Assembly: GCA_021234155.1 (NCBI GenBank)
Contig: JAJEKV010000014.1
Span: forward strand, 13,690,494 to 13,754,493
DNA from: Isoetes taiwanensis
Lineage: Eukaryota > Streptophyta > Lycopodiopsida > Isoetales > Isoetaceae
DNA length: 64,000 bases
Reading direction: 5' to 3'
The position numbers were made by a program, and so were the translations under genes. Shown here piece by piece: positions 46,601 through 57,720 of the stretch. The notes under the pieces were generated by a model. That model had not been told where the DNA came from and did no database searches. It worked only from the letters and a program-made list of their open reading frames with translations. The number at the start of each line of letters is the position of its first letter. Within the stretch, counting starts at the first letter, position 1.

Positions 46601-49600
46601 AAAGGTTCACAATTTTTGTGAATTGAGCAGAATGGTCTATATAAAAGAAACATGTAAAGATATGGTTGGGAGTACAGACGCATGGCCTGAAGGTCTGCAT
46701 TTTCATTCTTAAAGAAACAAGAAACTGTGCCTTTAACAAAAATTAAAAAGCTGATGTTCAAATTTCAACTTTACTGATTAGAATTAAAAAGTGTTCTTGT
46801 TTTACCGTTTCTGTAAAGTTCACAGGTGCAAGAATCTTTCCAGATTGCCCTCGACGGCCTATCTGCAGTGTTCTCATTCTAGTGGAACAGCTCTCATAAG
46901 ACTGTAGCAGCTCCCATACAAGAAACGCCTCATCATTTTTTGAAATGGTACTCTCATCATATTTCAGTTGTAAATTCTATTTTAAAAATCAGATTGCTGT
47001 ACATAATATCTACAGGATGGAGTAGCAATTGAATTCCACAACAAGAAAGGTACCTTATATATGTCTCTAAGATGTGCAATACTGCCATTCAAAAGTCCTC
47101 CACTCCCTACATAATATTTGCAGGCTTACAAATGTCAGTAGCTTTTAGCAAGACTAAATAAAATGGGTTTGGCCTTTGATGATCAAATTAATAGAAACGT
47201 TAGCAAGAGTCCACTACAGAATAACCCCACTGCAATCAAGGACAGACACAAAGCATCAACAATCAGTTTTTTAATCTCAAACCAGTATGCAATGGAAAAG
47301 ATCATGGGAAATGGTAAGAAATATCTCTTGATGTAAATTATTGAATTCTTCTTTTGAGATTTCTATATGTGCTGATTTATATCTTAGAAACTGAACTAGC
47401 CATAACATATATTATCAAGTGACAGGGAACCTGCCACTTCATCATCCTGTCATGACAATGGTAGTAGCTTAGTAGTCTACATTTTTGCATCTTAGTACTA
47501 TGTATATTTTTGCTCCCATACGTTCTTTAGTCTAGAGCTTTCTAGTAACACACCCGCATTTTTGTTATTAGATCAAGTCTGTTATCTTCGACCCCTACTT
47601 GTATCGTTTGTATTCTCCCACATTGAGTCAATCATCCACAGCAAGGGGGAGTGTTGGAATATACGATGAACAGAAAGAAAGACATACTGGGAAGAAAGGG
47701 ACCTGTAAATCATGACACCCTTGGCTTGCAACAGGAAGTCCTTAATTTGGTACCCAATCAGACGATCCTAATGGAAACCTCAAGACTCAATGCGTCACTC
47801 TAGATCTTTATGACAGCAGGGCTAGGTGTCCCACATTCTTTTATCAAAAGAGTGTCAAATGCTTCTGCTTCCAAGCTACAGAAAGTGACAAAGCCGTAAA
47901 TGGAACATCCATTGAAGCAGCAGAAGAGTTCCTTGCTCTATCAGGCCCTCTAATGCACCTGAACTGGTTTACAGGTATGTTACTTTGTTGAATGTAATCC
48001 TCATGACGTTTGGAGATGGCAAATGTGTGTGGGGCTAGAGCAGGGTTGTAATTTTCCCTCACTTCATGTGTCCTTATCACACCTTTGCAAGACAAAATCA
48101 ATTTACTTAAACTCAAAATTCAAGGGCATGAGAGTCCCCCTTCAACATCTTTGCAGCAGCTCATGAAGTACTATGACCAGAAATCCGTAGCTCAACTTGT
48201 TCGTGAACTTCCTTTAAAATGGAGAAGCATATTGGAACAAAGAGATAATGTGAGCCCAAAAGGTCCAAAGCAAGAACAGATTTCTCAGCTGGATAAAGGA
48301 TAATAGGGTGATTGAGGAGTCACTAAGGAAAGAAAACCACCTGAGGAGTAACATTATCACTATCCGCATAAAGCGTTCAGCAGCAAAAAGTTTCAGAAGA
48401 AAAGGCTCAAAAAACAATTGGTCTAATTCTGATATTAGGCTTATTTTAAAGCAGTCGAAATGGTGGATAGGACGCCGTCACCAAGTTGGATATCCTAAAA
48501 CAAATTTTAATTCAACCTTTCTCTAGGATATCCATGCCTTTCTTCAGCTTTTGTAATATTTTTAATGGTCCCATAGACCTTACGATTTTGTAGATGTTAA
48601 TAAAGCTTTCTTTCTTTCTTTCTTTCTCATCATCTCCCAGCCAATTGATCCAAACATCTTTTGCCTATTAAAATCCCAAATAAGATCTCCTGCAAATTGG
48701 TAATATTGTTGCTGCATCTCAAAAGGAAGTTATCTGTACTCAAGTGGCACATTTATTATTTCAGAAAACACCTCAGCTTATTCAACAAAGATCTCCTATG
48801 AGATAATCCATATATATATAGAGTCATACGTTTGAGATCCTCAAATGGGATAGTATAACAGCTGATAACCACATGGATTTATCATTACAGATGTGGTCTA
48901 AGAAGAAGAGCCAAAGAAGGAACTCATTTCAATAAGTCAATTTAATACATTAATTGTTTACAAGCACATTTTATTTGGTATAAATAGACAGGATTAACCA
49001 CCGGGTCTGTAGAAAAAAATTATTACAGCCACACATAGGTCAAAGAATAGACCTTTAAACTTCAGACCGATCTGCTTATGAATCAACTGTGCAAAGGTTT
49101 TTGCTGATTCAACATGTCTTTCCGTAAGACCAACAAAAAGCATATTATTCAGCCGCTTCTGTGACCAACATTTATGCATCAGTGCATGAACAACTGGCAA
49201 GCAAATAATTTTATATTTTTCGGATAGTAATAAGACACCTTAGCGATGTCGAGAACATAATGTCCAAGATCAGGAAACTGGCCAACACAATCCCGTATAA
49301 CTGCTGTATTGCCCAAAAAGGAGTTGTTTGTAATGCCTGCAATCTGAATAAGTCCCATCGAATGTAAAATTGACAAGTTGCATTCTACCATTTTTAAAAG
49401 ACGGTCCTCGTATCTAAAATGACACTATGACCTGAAAAGTTGCTCCATTGTGAAGAAGTTCATGAACTAGGGGATGGTGGATAAACTCTTCGAGTGGCAT
49501 GGCAATGGAAGGAACATCATAAACATTTAAAGCTGTTGATGGAACCACCACCAGGCCAGCCAGTTGAAAGTCATGCTGTTACATAGCCAGAATTCCAACT

Positions 49601-51361
49601 TCAAAACAAGTAATTGAAATATCAGCTTACATAGAATCAATCCTTACACGTTTGAAGAGATCCTTTTGCATCATGGGTACCAGGAACTTCCAGGGCCATA
49701 TATCCAAGGTACTTAGAGATCCAGTAGCGACCCTTTTCCGGGCAATCCATGCCCGAGGTCTTCTCAAATATCTTGAAGCAACCTCGGCCGAGAATTCATA
49801 TGCACTTAGGATTCTATGGACAGGGCTTCGCATGATTGTGATGACAGATACTTTCTGCTCTGGAATTCTAAGAAGCAAGCTATAGTCATCATGCGTTGAC
49901 AGCAGTCTACATCTGAAAATCAGCACGGGGAAAAAGATAAATCATCTAGTAAAAACAAAATATCAATATGCACTCGGTTCATCAGCTTTATTTCGTGCAT
50001 AAACCACAGGTTTATATGATGTATACAAATGGTAATGGGCACTTAATGTCCACACGTATCCTTTTTTGAGCAGCCAAAAATTCCGAATCCCAAAATCAAT
50101 ATTTGCAGAAACGAATAGGGATAATAATACTGGAGGGAAAGGTTTTGTATTAGTCCACTGTTGATCGAGCTGATTCAAGTTCATGACACATCACAGATTC
50201 CCATGGAGCCATGGAACGGACTTGATTAACACAAAAAATTAGAAGAAATCCAAATTTTGTTTAAGTTGGATGCGAGGTTATATGCATTGCAGAGAATTAG
50301 ATCGAACGATCAAACAGAGCAATACCTTGAAGACTATACGTCAGTGGTTCTAGATGATTTATGCAGATGCGTGTGCACAAATATCATGCTCTTGAGTAGC
50401 CAAATTACAAAGCCCACATTCAATGACATTTGCAAAAGCAGACAGGGATGATAGGCCTGATAAGAAATGGTACATTCTAAAATCAACTTCACCCAACAAA
50501 CCAGAAGGAATTTAAATTTTGGTTAAATTGGATCCGAAGTGATGATTGTGGAGAAATAGATCCAACCATCAGGTATGATGTAACACAGCAATGCCTTAAA
50601 GACAATGTCAATGGCTCCAGATATTTTTGTATCCACATTGCTGCAGGTCTGGGCACTGACACAACACACAGAGATTACAGTTGCTGCAATAAAAAGTAAC
50701 TCTACAACTGGGTTACTCTCTTACAGTTGCTGCAAAAAATGTTGACAGCCCTTGTTACAAGTACAAGCAGCTACATCTCTTATAACCCATTTTAACATCT
50801 CAAAATGAGAGATAGAAAACAGAACATGTAGTTCACCCTTGAAGGTATAGAACGCAAACCTCGTATTAAATCTCAGCTTGTCATACGAACGGGGGCACAG
50901 CATTTCTTGCGAAAATAATTTTTTTAATAAGCTGGATGAAAGAATCGTGGATTATCATTGGCAACAAGAATTTCATGAAGACAAGAACAATAAAAAATAC
51001 TAGAGGCTATTGATAATATCAAATTGAGAGACACAAAATGGAAATTCTACTATTTGCCACAAACTGCTGTTGCTGCGATAAGGATAAATACTGCCTAACC
51101 TATCGAACTGATCGCATTTGTTATGAGTGAATACCAAGAGTAGTAGTCCCGTCCTCCAGTCCTTGGAATGTGGAGGAAAAACAATAAATCGAGAAGCTCT
51201 AGCCTCTGATCGGGAGTCATTGTCGTCATCCTGCTGTTCTGCGCATCAGCCCATTCTCGAACAATAAGGCCGCATCTGCTCCTGTCACTGTTGGCCAAAA
51301 CAATGGAACATCCTAGTATTAACCCAAAGGTGAACACGACAATGAAGCTTTGTTCGTCCAT
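43653..51361 (-). CDS. TPST: Plant tyrosylprotein sulfotransferase, 10 exons, complete
   Basis: Exons in coding order are 51100-51361, 50860-50905, 49648-49912, 49432-49575, 49239-49343, 49053-49158, 47054-47106, 46806-46976, 46204-46338 and 43653-43865. All introns are GT-AG and phases match across every junction, giving 499 residues; the Arabidopsis enzyme is about 500. It starts with a signal peptide (MDEQSFIVVFTFGLILGCSI). The PAPS-binding LFFLHIPRTGG follows near residue 60. Then come CPRSYDKL, THDDYS, VITIMRSPVHRILSAYEFS, STLDIWPWKFLVP, NGATFQIAGITNNS and MLFVGLTERH, and a C-terminal membrane span (VAIGLPVAGCLSFIFICIL) before a basic tail. This type I Golgi enzyme moves sulfate from PAPS to tyrosines of secreted peptides such as PSK, PSY and RGF. 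An upstream in-frame ATG (51412) would bury the signal peptide, so 51361 is preferred. Confidence 0.95.
43866..46203 (-). other. TPST intron 9 (2.3 kb)
   Basis: The largest TPST intron holds no recognisable gene. At 45070-45135 a short tandem duplication (ACCACTCCCATACAATCTACTG-like, about 38 bp apart) is visible. A TTTC microsatellite lies at 46131-46160, close to exon 9. Confidence 0.6.
46131..46160. repeat. TTTC microsatellite in TPST intron 9
   Basis: Seven or so TTTC units with one CGTT interruption lie 45 bp beyond the exon 9 donor. It may be a bare tail of the LINE family that ends in CTTT/CCTT repeats. Confidence 0.75.
47625..47720 (+). mobile_element. Ty1/copia 3' boundary: polypurine tract and LTR start
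   Basis: The string CAGCAAGGGGGAG followed directly by TGTTGGAATATACG is the classic copia polypurine tract joined to the LTR start. It lies in TPST intron 6 on plus, antisense to the gene. The upstream 47520-47640 sequence may also be LTR-derived. No coding domain is attached, so this is a remnant. The LTR end was not located. Confidence 0.55.
47870..48635 (+). mobile_element. Probable retroposon with CTTT tail in TPST intron 6
   Basis: Plus frames 48085-48303 and 48308-48526 look protein-like (basic, KYYDQKSVAQLVRELPLKW; IRLILKQSKWWIGRR). The 3' end reads GGTCCCATAGACCTTACG, TGTTAATAAAG and a (CTTT)n tail ending at about 48628. This closely resembles the 3' layout of the two LINE copies (GGTCCCATAGGCCGATTGG, GATAAAAG, CCTT tail). 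It is likely a related, diverged element. A direct protein match to the other copies is not evident. Confidence 0.45.
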
Positions 51362-51679
51362 ATAACGAACTGCTAAATTCCTTTTGGTTGCCGGATTGGC
51401 GCTCAAAATCAATCAAACGCTCCATGAAAAACATTCTTGTTGCAAGGCTGATCGTTCTCCACCATAGGAAAGCTGTTGCAGGATAGGACTGCACGGTGCG
51501 ATGGTACCATTTGCAGGCTTGCGCTATTGGAAGGGTGCAAACCACCTTGAGGTGGCATCCTTCATATTTAGCAGGCCTTTCCTGCATTCCTAGGTTATCT
51601 GCGTTATGACATAGGACTTTTCTTTTTGCTACAGAAATTTTTTGGACCAAAGGATTTTGAGCGCTTTCGCAGTGTCCTA
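51362..51679 (-). promoter_or_regulatory. TPST proximal upstream region
   Basis: About 320 bp separate the TPST start codon from the MITE-like element. The stretch must hold the 5' untranslated region and probably the core promoter. No clear TATA box is visible on minus at the usual distance. Confidence 0.35.
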
Positions 51680-51875
51680 ACGTAAAAAACAGTTACAATC
51701 CATTCCGCCGCGTCCACCAGTAGCGCCTTGCCACGTGGCGCATTTCTAATTCAGGAATGTTAATAAATTTTAGTTTGATGCATTTACCTGACATTCAGAG
51801 TTTTTACCCGACATTCCGGATTTTTACCCAACATTCTTGGCGACAGAATGGATCGTAACTGTCTTCCACGTAAAG
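51680..51875. mobile_element. MITE-like element with ~30-bp inverted ends, upstream of TPST
   Basis: The left end reads ACGTAAAAAACAGTTACAAT then CCATTCCGCCGC (about 51679-51711). The right end, reverse-complemented, reads ACGTGGAAGACAGTTACGAT then CCATTCTGTCGCC (51839-51874). The two ends thus form inverted repeats around a ~125-bp non-coding middle, as in miniature inverted-repeat transposons. The target duplication is uncertain. It lies about 320 bp upstream of the TPST start codon. Confidence 0.65.
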
Positions 51876-51877
51876 GT

Positions 51878-51975
51878 AATGTCCCTTTACTCGACATTCT
51901 GGAGGTGTCAACAGGGCTCCGTGCTGACGCGCGTCGCCCTGTTTCCACCTCCAGAATGTCGAGTAAAGGGACATT
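51878..51975. repeat. 98-bp hairpin, 40-bp arms, upstream of TPST
   Basis: The left arm 51878-51917 starts AATGTCCCTTTACTCGACAT. The right arm 51936-51975 is its reverse complement with two adjacent mismatches. The loop is 18 bp and contains GACGCGCGTC, itself a palindrome. It directly abuts the MITE-like element. It could be a young fold-back element or a source of a hairpin RNA. Confidence 0.9.
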
Positions 51976-52573
51976 CCCTTATACGGAGTTGAATCGAATC
52001 GAATTATAACATCCATGGAGATAAAAGGCCTACCTATCGGACCCAATAATACAAAATGGAAGTTGGGTCTCTATTTTGGTCGGACGATGGTTCATGTTTC
52101 GCCACGTGTACATTCTCTCCAATGCGGAATCGATGTTGGGTCGACGATTCCGCTTATCCGGTGAACAATCAGTGTTGCTGCTAGACCAAATCTACCATAG
52201 CATGTATATGTACCTGCGCAGACAATCATAGATGCACCGGAGACATAACTCTGCCCGCTTGATGCTTTGTTTCTATGCCTATTTCCCGATTTTAAAACCC
52301 TATTGAATCCCTGCTCGGTTCAAGCCCTGCTGCCAGAACCCAGATCAAACAGCAGCCACACTACAAAACATGTCATGTTTCAAAGCCCAGAACTCGCCAA
52401 ACACTCGGCAAAACCCTCAAACTGACCGCCACACAAAAAACGAACCTTCCAATCTACAAGAAGAAAGAATAGCGCCCTCAAAGAACACCTCCATGCCTTC
52501 AAATCAGCCATCGTCAGAGCTCGAGCACACAGGGGAGAGGAATTTTTAGGTTGTTACGACCCAACTTCATTTT

Positions 52574-52693
52574 GTTGGGGAATGAAATGGGGTCCTCCCT
52601 TTCCGGTTTGGAAGAGACCCCCTCCCGGCTGCCGCCGATCGGGGGCCCCCCTTTCAAACCGGAAAAGGGGTCCCCCCTTCCATTCCCCAATAC
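52574..52693. repeat. GC-rich imperfect hairpin
   Basis: TTGGGGAATGAAATGGGGTC and CCCTTTCCGGTTTG on the left pair with CAAACCGGAAAAGGGGTC and CCTTCCATTCCCCAA on the right, with a few mismatches. The ~45-bp middle is very GC-rich (CCCCCTCCCGGCTGCCGCCG). It has the form of a small fold-back element. Confidence 0.8.
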
Positions 52694-52763
52694 ACCACGC
52701 ACCCAAATATAATAGAACAGTACACCACTATTAGGATTACAAAAGCCTGCCAATAGATTTTAT

Positions 52764-52860
52764 TAGGGGCAAACCTATTGGTATGTGGGCAAATTCTGAG
52801 TATATATTGGTATATATGCCTCGACATTCTCTGTAACCGGCCTAAACCTGCCTTTGCATG
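52764..52860 (+). repeat. Dispersed repeat with GGGGCAAACCTAT start, copy 2 (partial)
   Basis: This shares GGGGCAAACC, GTATGTGGGCAAAT, CTGAGTATATATTGG and the following AT-rich part with the 29.1-kb repeat. The left arm of its palindrome is missing. Confidence 0.6.
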
Positions 52861-52979
52861 TATTTTGCCAATGGTTGTGTGCAACACCTTGTTTCCTCCT
52901 TCGTCGCCCCCGCAACAGCTAATGTGGCTACGACAAAGTCTAGATGCAGCGATTAAAGCTCAGCTTGGAGTTTAGAGTG

Positions 52980-54100
52980 GCGATCTGTAGTAGGATAGCG
53001 ATTCTCTGCTGTGAGCATTGTTTAATTCATTTGCCCCTTTTTCAAATGATGTTTGCAGGGGCGGAAGAGCCCAGCAGCTGCAATAGTGATCGGGAAGAAG
53101 AATTGGTTAGAAAAGCTATTTAGATACTGATTTGGGCAAACCAGCAAGGAGGCATCCATTTGCGGCCCTGTCTGTAGATGTCTATTGGTAAGCGGATATG
53201 TAACACTCTCCTTGTTTTACATACAACCTAGAATTGTTATGTCGGTTGCTTCCAACATATGGACACCCTGCACATCAATGACACCTATTATCCATTGGGG
53301 GGATACTGGGTATATAATAATCATCAAAGTCACTACACTTAAGTAACTTAATGTTACACAATGAAAAAAGGTGCTCCAATACCCCAGAAAATACCCCCAA
53401 ACATGCCTATAACCCCTTTCTGTAAAACAAGAATTCTGGTAATTGTATTCAGACTTATAGTAATCTACTCTTTAGACAATCTGGTGATGGCACGCCATTC
53501 CACTCGAGAGTTCACATGAATCAGAGATAGAGAGTGAACTTGAAAGTGAATTCGAGCAAGAAACAATGCAGATTGTGAAAGCCTCAATCTCTGATGGAGA
53601 ACTGATACATGAAAGTAAGCACATGATGTGCCATGTTGAATCAAGCCCTTGTAAACATAGGTTTATCAGTTTAGAACACGTGGATACTCTTAATGAGTCA
53701 TTTATCAGTCATCAGATGCATCCACCATATGCAGATGATGTTCCATTTGGCCCAAAGATTGGATGCGCTATAAAGTGGAAGAAGTCTAGTGATTTGGAGA
53801 ACGCAGAGTTTTGGAATGGCCGGTAGAAAGGAAGCATTTGGCAAACCTTATATTCTTTGTCTATGCTAAAAGAAAATGTCGAGTACTTGCAGGCAATTTG
53901 ATAGCAACAGGGTATGTTAAAGTTAGCTAGGAGAACAATGACATCACGAAGAAGACTATTCACAACGATGTCTACATCGAACATGTTCAACAACTTCGAA
54001 ATTAGTGGGAGATATATGGCAATCCAAAGAAAGAAAAGCATGGCTAGTCCACAGATGATGCTTATTTGGTAAGTTTGCTTCCATCTGTATATTCACATTT
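52980..54100. other. Stretch without a recognisable gene
   Basis: One plus frame (53566-53826, 86 codons, EHVDTLNESFISHQMHPPYA) has protein-like composition, but I cannot place it. The rest has short frames only. It may be an old transposon fragment. Confidence 0.35.
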
Positions 54101-54114
54101 GCCCTATTTTGGAG

Positions 54115-54410
54115 AACTTGGCTCCCATTCTCCAATGTAGTTTATCGTAAAATATCAATTTGAAAGCAAAAAAAGAAGAGGTTAAAAAAGCATCAAATGA
54201 TAAAGATGACAATGCTCATGGGAAAGCGATGTATGCAGTCAAATTGGGCAGATGCCCAATTTGGCTCCCATTCTTCAATGTAGTTTGTCTTAAAACGTCC
54301 TCCAAATTGGTAAGGCGCCCACTTTGGCTCTCATTCGCCAATGCAGTTGGTCATGAAACATCCTTTAAATTGGATCTGCGACCAATTTGGCTCACATTCT
54401 GTATCATTAG
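54115..54410 (+). repeat. ~65-bp minisatellite, about 3.5 copies
   Basis: Units begin TTTGGCTCCCATTCTTCAAT at about 54260, 54324 and 54389 (the last partial), with a more distant unit at 54121. Each continues GTAGTTTGTC, AAACGTCCT, AAATTGG and a variable GCGCCC/GCGACC. The overlapping 115-codon frame is a by-product. Confidence 0.85.
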
Positions 54411-55267
54411 AGGTTCGATGGGATTACTTAAGGACCCAACCCTGATGTCAACATGGAAAGTTCGTAGCCAATACCTAATCTGGCATGTACAGGTTTTTTT
54501 TCTCTAGGCCTGGAACTATGTTCCAAGTGTCGTTAATCTGCAGGTTCGGTAAGATCCAAACCTATTTGAGTTTCAGGCTTGGTGGGTTTGGGGGTTATTG
54601 CAATTCCATGCCACCACGATTTATCAAAAAACCTTTGCATTTTTTCTCCTCTCTATAAAAATTGTGTCTCCCTCTCTCGGCATTTTCTTAACGCCCTGCA
54701 TATCTTTTCTAAGCTCTGCACCCAGGTATTCTTTACAAACCCCATGAGCATTGTAATATTTATCATTATCATTTAATGTTTTTTTAACCTCTTTTTTTTT
54801 TTTTGCTTTCAGATAGTAATTAGTTCAATCACAATTGAAAACGATTGGAGCTGCTTCAATGTCTTCATTGGTAGCTTTATGTGCATTGCATTATTTAAGG
54901 ATGTTGAAGTTTTCAATACGACATCTAGGATGTATAAAATGAATTATTTTGAGATATTTTTGGATAAGATTTTATGTGAAGGGTGATCTAACAGATTGCA
55001 TGAGTCTGTCGAGAATGTCAAATGCAGAATAAAGAAAGAGAGCACACGAATTAGGTATGGCATTCAAAAGCAAACTCTCTACATCACTTTAAGGTACAGA
55101 AGATGGAGGCAGGTTAAGGAAGGAAATAAGTGGTCTTGTTTCCAGTGGACAAGATAATGCTGATTGGACACATTCCCAGGTCATAGATATCAGCATTATA
55201 AAGGATGGTCAGCCATACAAGACTATGAGAGTTGAACCAAAGTGGACCTGTGTGATCTGGATATTTT

Positions 55268-55390
55268 GGGTTGCCCCTAAGGGGGCAAGCCCTGGTCCAT
55301 GTGGGTTTGTGGCATATTCCAAGTATATGCTAATATATACCTGGAATATGCCAATGACTGTTCCAAACCCATTATTGGGGGTAAACTGGC
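55268..55390 (+). repeat. Dispersed repeat with TTGCCCC-GGGGGCAA palindrome, copy 3
   Basis: GGGTTGCCCCTAAGGGGGCA, AGCCCTGGTCCATGTGGGTT, GGCATATTCCAAGTATATGC, an inverted GGAATATGCC, then GACTGTTCC. It follows copy 1 (29.1 kb) element by element. The inner part CATATTCC...GGAATATG is itself an inverted repeat. Confidence 0.8.
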
Positions 55391-55573
55391 GGTCATTTCT
55401 ATTGTTGAGCAGCCCCTCTGAAACCGGTTAACAACTTGTCGTAGCTGTTATAGGTCCTAAGATCCACCTTCCTCCCAAACGGAACTCCATCCATATACAC
55501 TTTCACATAGAATGATCCGCTCTGAACAACTGCCGGAACTGGCGATGACGGGAGTTTGTAAGATTTTTGTTAC

Positions 55574-56268
55574 ATGTGGCCACTAAAACATATAAGTGAG
55601 CTACGTCTTTGTGGCACTGATATAATGAACTCCGGCACGATGGCGTGTCATGGGTCTTTACACAACCATTTCAATAGTGTAGCCCAGAGTTACAACAGAT
55701 TTTCTCCATGCAGAGGGCAACACTTGGGTGCGTTTATCACTTTTGCTCGAAATTTTTCACCATTGGCTCTGTCTGCAGAGCAAACAGTTCCTGTTAGTTC
55801 ATGTCTAGGTCAATTTTGTAACCCATCACCCATAATGTTCACCCGGCATATGGAGCTTATGGAGAATATGAATGGGTCTCTTGGCACTGTGATGCTGGTG
55901 GACAAACCCCAAGGCAAGTCTTTTAGTTCTCTTCTCATCGTTCACTCGCTTTTATACCCACAAAAGTTACGTTCTTTACAATTTTTTCTGGTACCAATGT
56001 GATATCACATAATCTGAAGACGTTTAGTATAATAATTTTGCTTAATGCTCATTTTGTAGGCTAGACCTCATTTGATGTCTGTGGTAAGTTATGCAATGTG
56101 CTTTGGATTCAAAAGGTTGGAAAGCGTGATTTGATGAATTTCTACATTCTTCAGTAATTATGTTAAAACAAAGTGATTGCAACAGATTGGACATGCTGGT
56201 ACTCTTGATCCCTTAGCAACAGGACTGCTAATTGTTTGTTTGGAGAAGGCCACAAAACTTGCTAACAG
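55574..56268 (+). pseudogene. TruB-type pseudouridine synthase, 5' exons with amber codon
   Basis: Three plus-strand segments line up with tRNA pseudouridine synthase B: 55574-55913 (ending GTVMLVDKPQ), 56060-56115 (TSFDVCGKLCNVL) and 56186-56268 ([20 protein letters not shown]). The catalytic Asp of HAGTLDP is present. Intron 1 uses the rarer GC donor (CAAG followed by GCAAGT), and the later junctions are GT-AG. The conserved Trp after KPQG is replaced by TAG (56062-56064), in the only phase-compatible splice. The first ~100 residues (CHGSLHNHFNSVAQSYNRF) could be an organelle transit peptide. No later exon (catalytic-domain second half, PUA) is seen up to 58.4 kb. A 28-bp repeat motif follows at 56450. 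It is probably a truncated gene copy; a functional gene with very long introns is less likely. Confidence 0.7.
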
Positions 56269-56449
56269 GTGCATCTGAAGTTTTGCCTTCAAAGTATGGC
56301 TTTTCATTTTCTATTTAGCCATTGTGTCTTATTTATATTTATATGCTGAAGTCTCCAAGTTTTCAGCAACAAAAGGATAATATATGTAAATTGGCATACA
56401 CTTTCATTCATAACAATGTTCTGGTCATAGTAGGAAGATACTGTTATAA

Positions 56450-56477
56450 CAAGGTGCTGCGCACGGAGGGTTGCCCT
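56450..56477 (+). repeat. 28-bp dispersed motif, direct copy
   Basis: CAAGGTGCTGCGCACGGAGG followed by GTTGCCCT is the exact inverse of 33376-33403. It lies in the sequence following the third TruB exon. Confidence 0.7.
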
Positions 56478-57585
56478 TCGGTGCTCCGAGAGTGTGTTTT
56501 CATGTTTCTTGCTGTCGTTTCGTTTCATGGTTCTTGTTGGGTCATTTGATATGTTTGGGGTTATTAATGGTTTGAAACGGGGGTTTTGTTTTGTGTTGTT
56601 TTATTTTCCTTTGTTTATGAATTGTGCATGGACCAAGCCTATTTCTAGCATGGTGCTAATGACTTGAGATTCCTGACATGAGATTTTTATTATTCTTTTT
56701 GCCTGCAGCTTTATATGCTTTGTAGGAAGAGGCGTTATTTGTTGTTTTTATGTTCTAAAGCATCAACAACAATTCCAAGACCTAGATATGACACCTTTAG
56801 AGATTGTAGCCATATATGAGCATTGATGCAGGGGGTGCGGTGCAGTGCAATTTCTATGTTTTAAGTTTGGACCAGTGGATGACCAAGACCAAGAGTGCTA
56901 ATTTGAAATTTCATTGATATGGTGTAAGAATGGTATCAATATGATGTAAGAATGCTTGAGTGATAACTTATAGCCTAGAATGGATTAACCTACCCCGACA
57001 TGCATTTGGAGCCATTGCACATGCTTTGAAAATAGCAACATATACATGAAAGTTCCATCATGCGGGATAATTCAAAGGCAGTCTGAGGTTGATCATGATT
57101 AACATGAGATGAATCATAGTTCAAAGTTTTTAACAATCAATTCAAAACCATAATCCTGAACATTTGGAAGCCTGAACAAATTTTGAGAAATTTGGAGGTA
57201 GAATTTGTACGGCATTACAACTGCTTTCATTGTCTGTTTAAGGTTAGATACCATTTCTGCAATCTCGAACCTATCAAATTCGTACCTAGCTCTATATCCT
57301 ATAATTATCGAGATTACTCTTAAGGACAATAGTTACCAAGCTATTAAGCAATGATAACTTCAATTACAAACAAAACATCACCGCAATGATGAATATCATT
57401 AGATCTGTATTGTTGCCACAGACAACAGCTTCAATACCAGTTAAAAATAGGCAACATGATATCCTGTGCGCAGTATATTTACACAATTCCTTCAAAAGAT
57501 TTTCCAAGTTGTTTGACAAGTTCTCAGATCACATTGTGGGAGGATAGAGAATGCGAACCAGATATATCCGACACCAATGAAGGAA

Positions 57586-57720
57586 ACTCAATGAATTAAT
57601 CTTAAAATCAATCAGGTCACTTTGGCAAGTTTCAATGAATTAATGTTGAAGCCAATCAGGTCACTTTGGCAAGGAGACTCAATGAATTAACCTTGAAGCC
57701 AATCATGTCACTTTGGCAAG
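57586..57720 (+). repeat. Three-copy 44-47 bp tandem repeat
   Basis: Units 57586-57629, 57630-57673 and 57674-57720 share TCAATGAATTAA, AATCAGGTCACTTTGGCAAG and differ at a few positions. There is no coding frame. Confidence 0.9.

Noticed and set aside
51362-51412. Upstream in-frame ATG for TPST
   Set aside because: It would add 17 residues before the signal peptide and hide it; the ATG at 51361 gives a normal signal peptide and family-like length.
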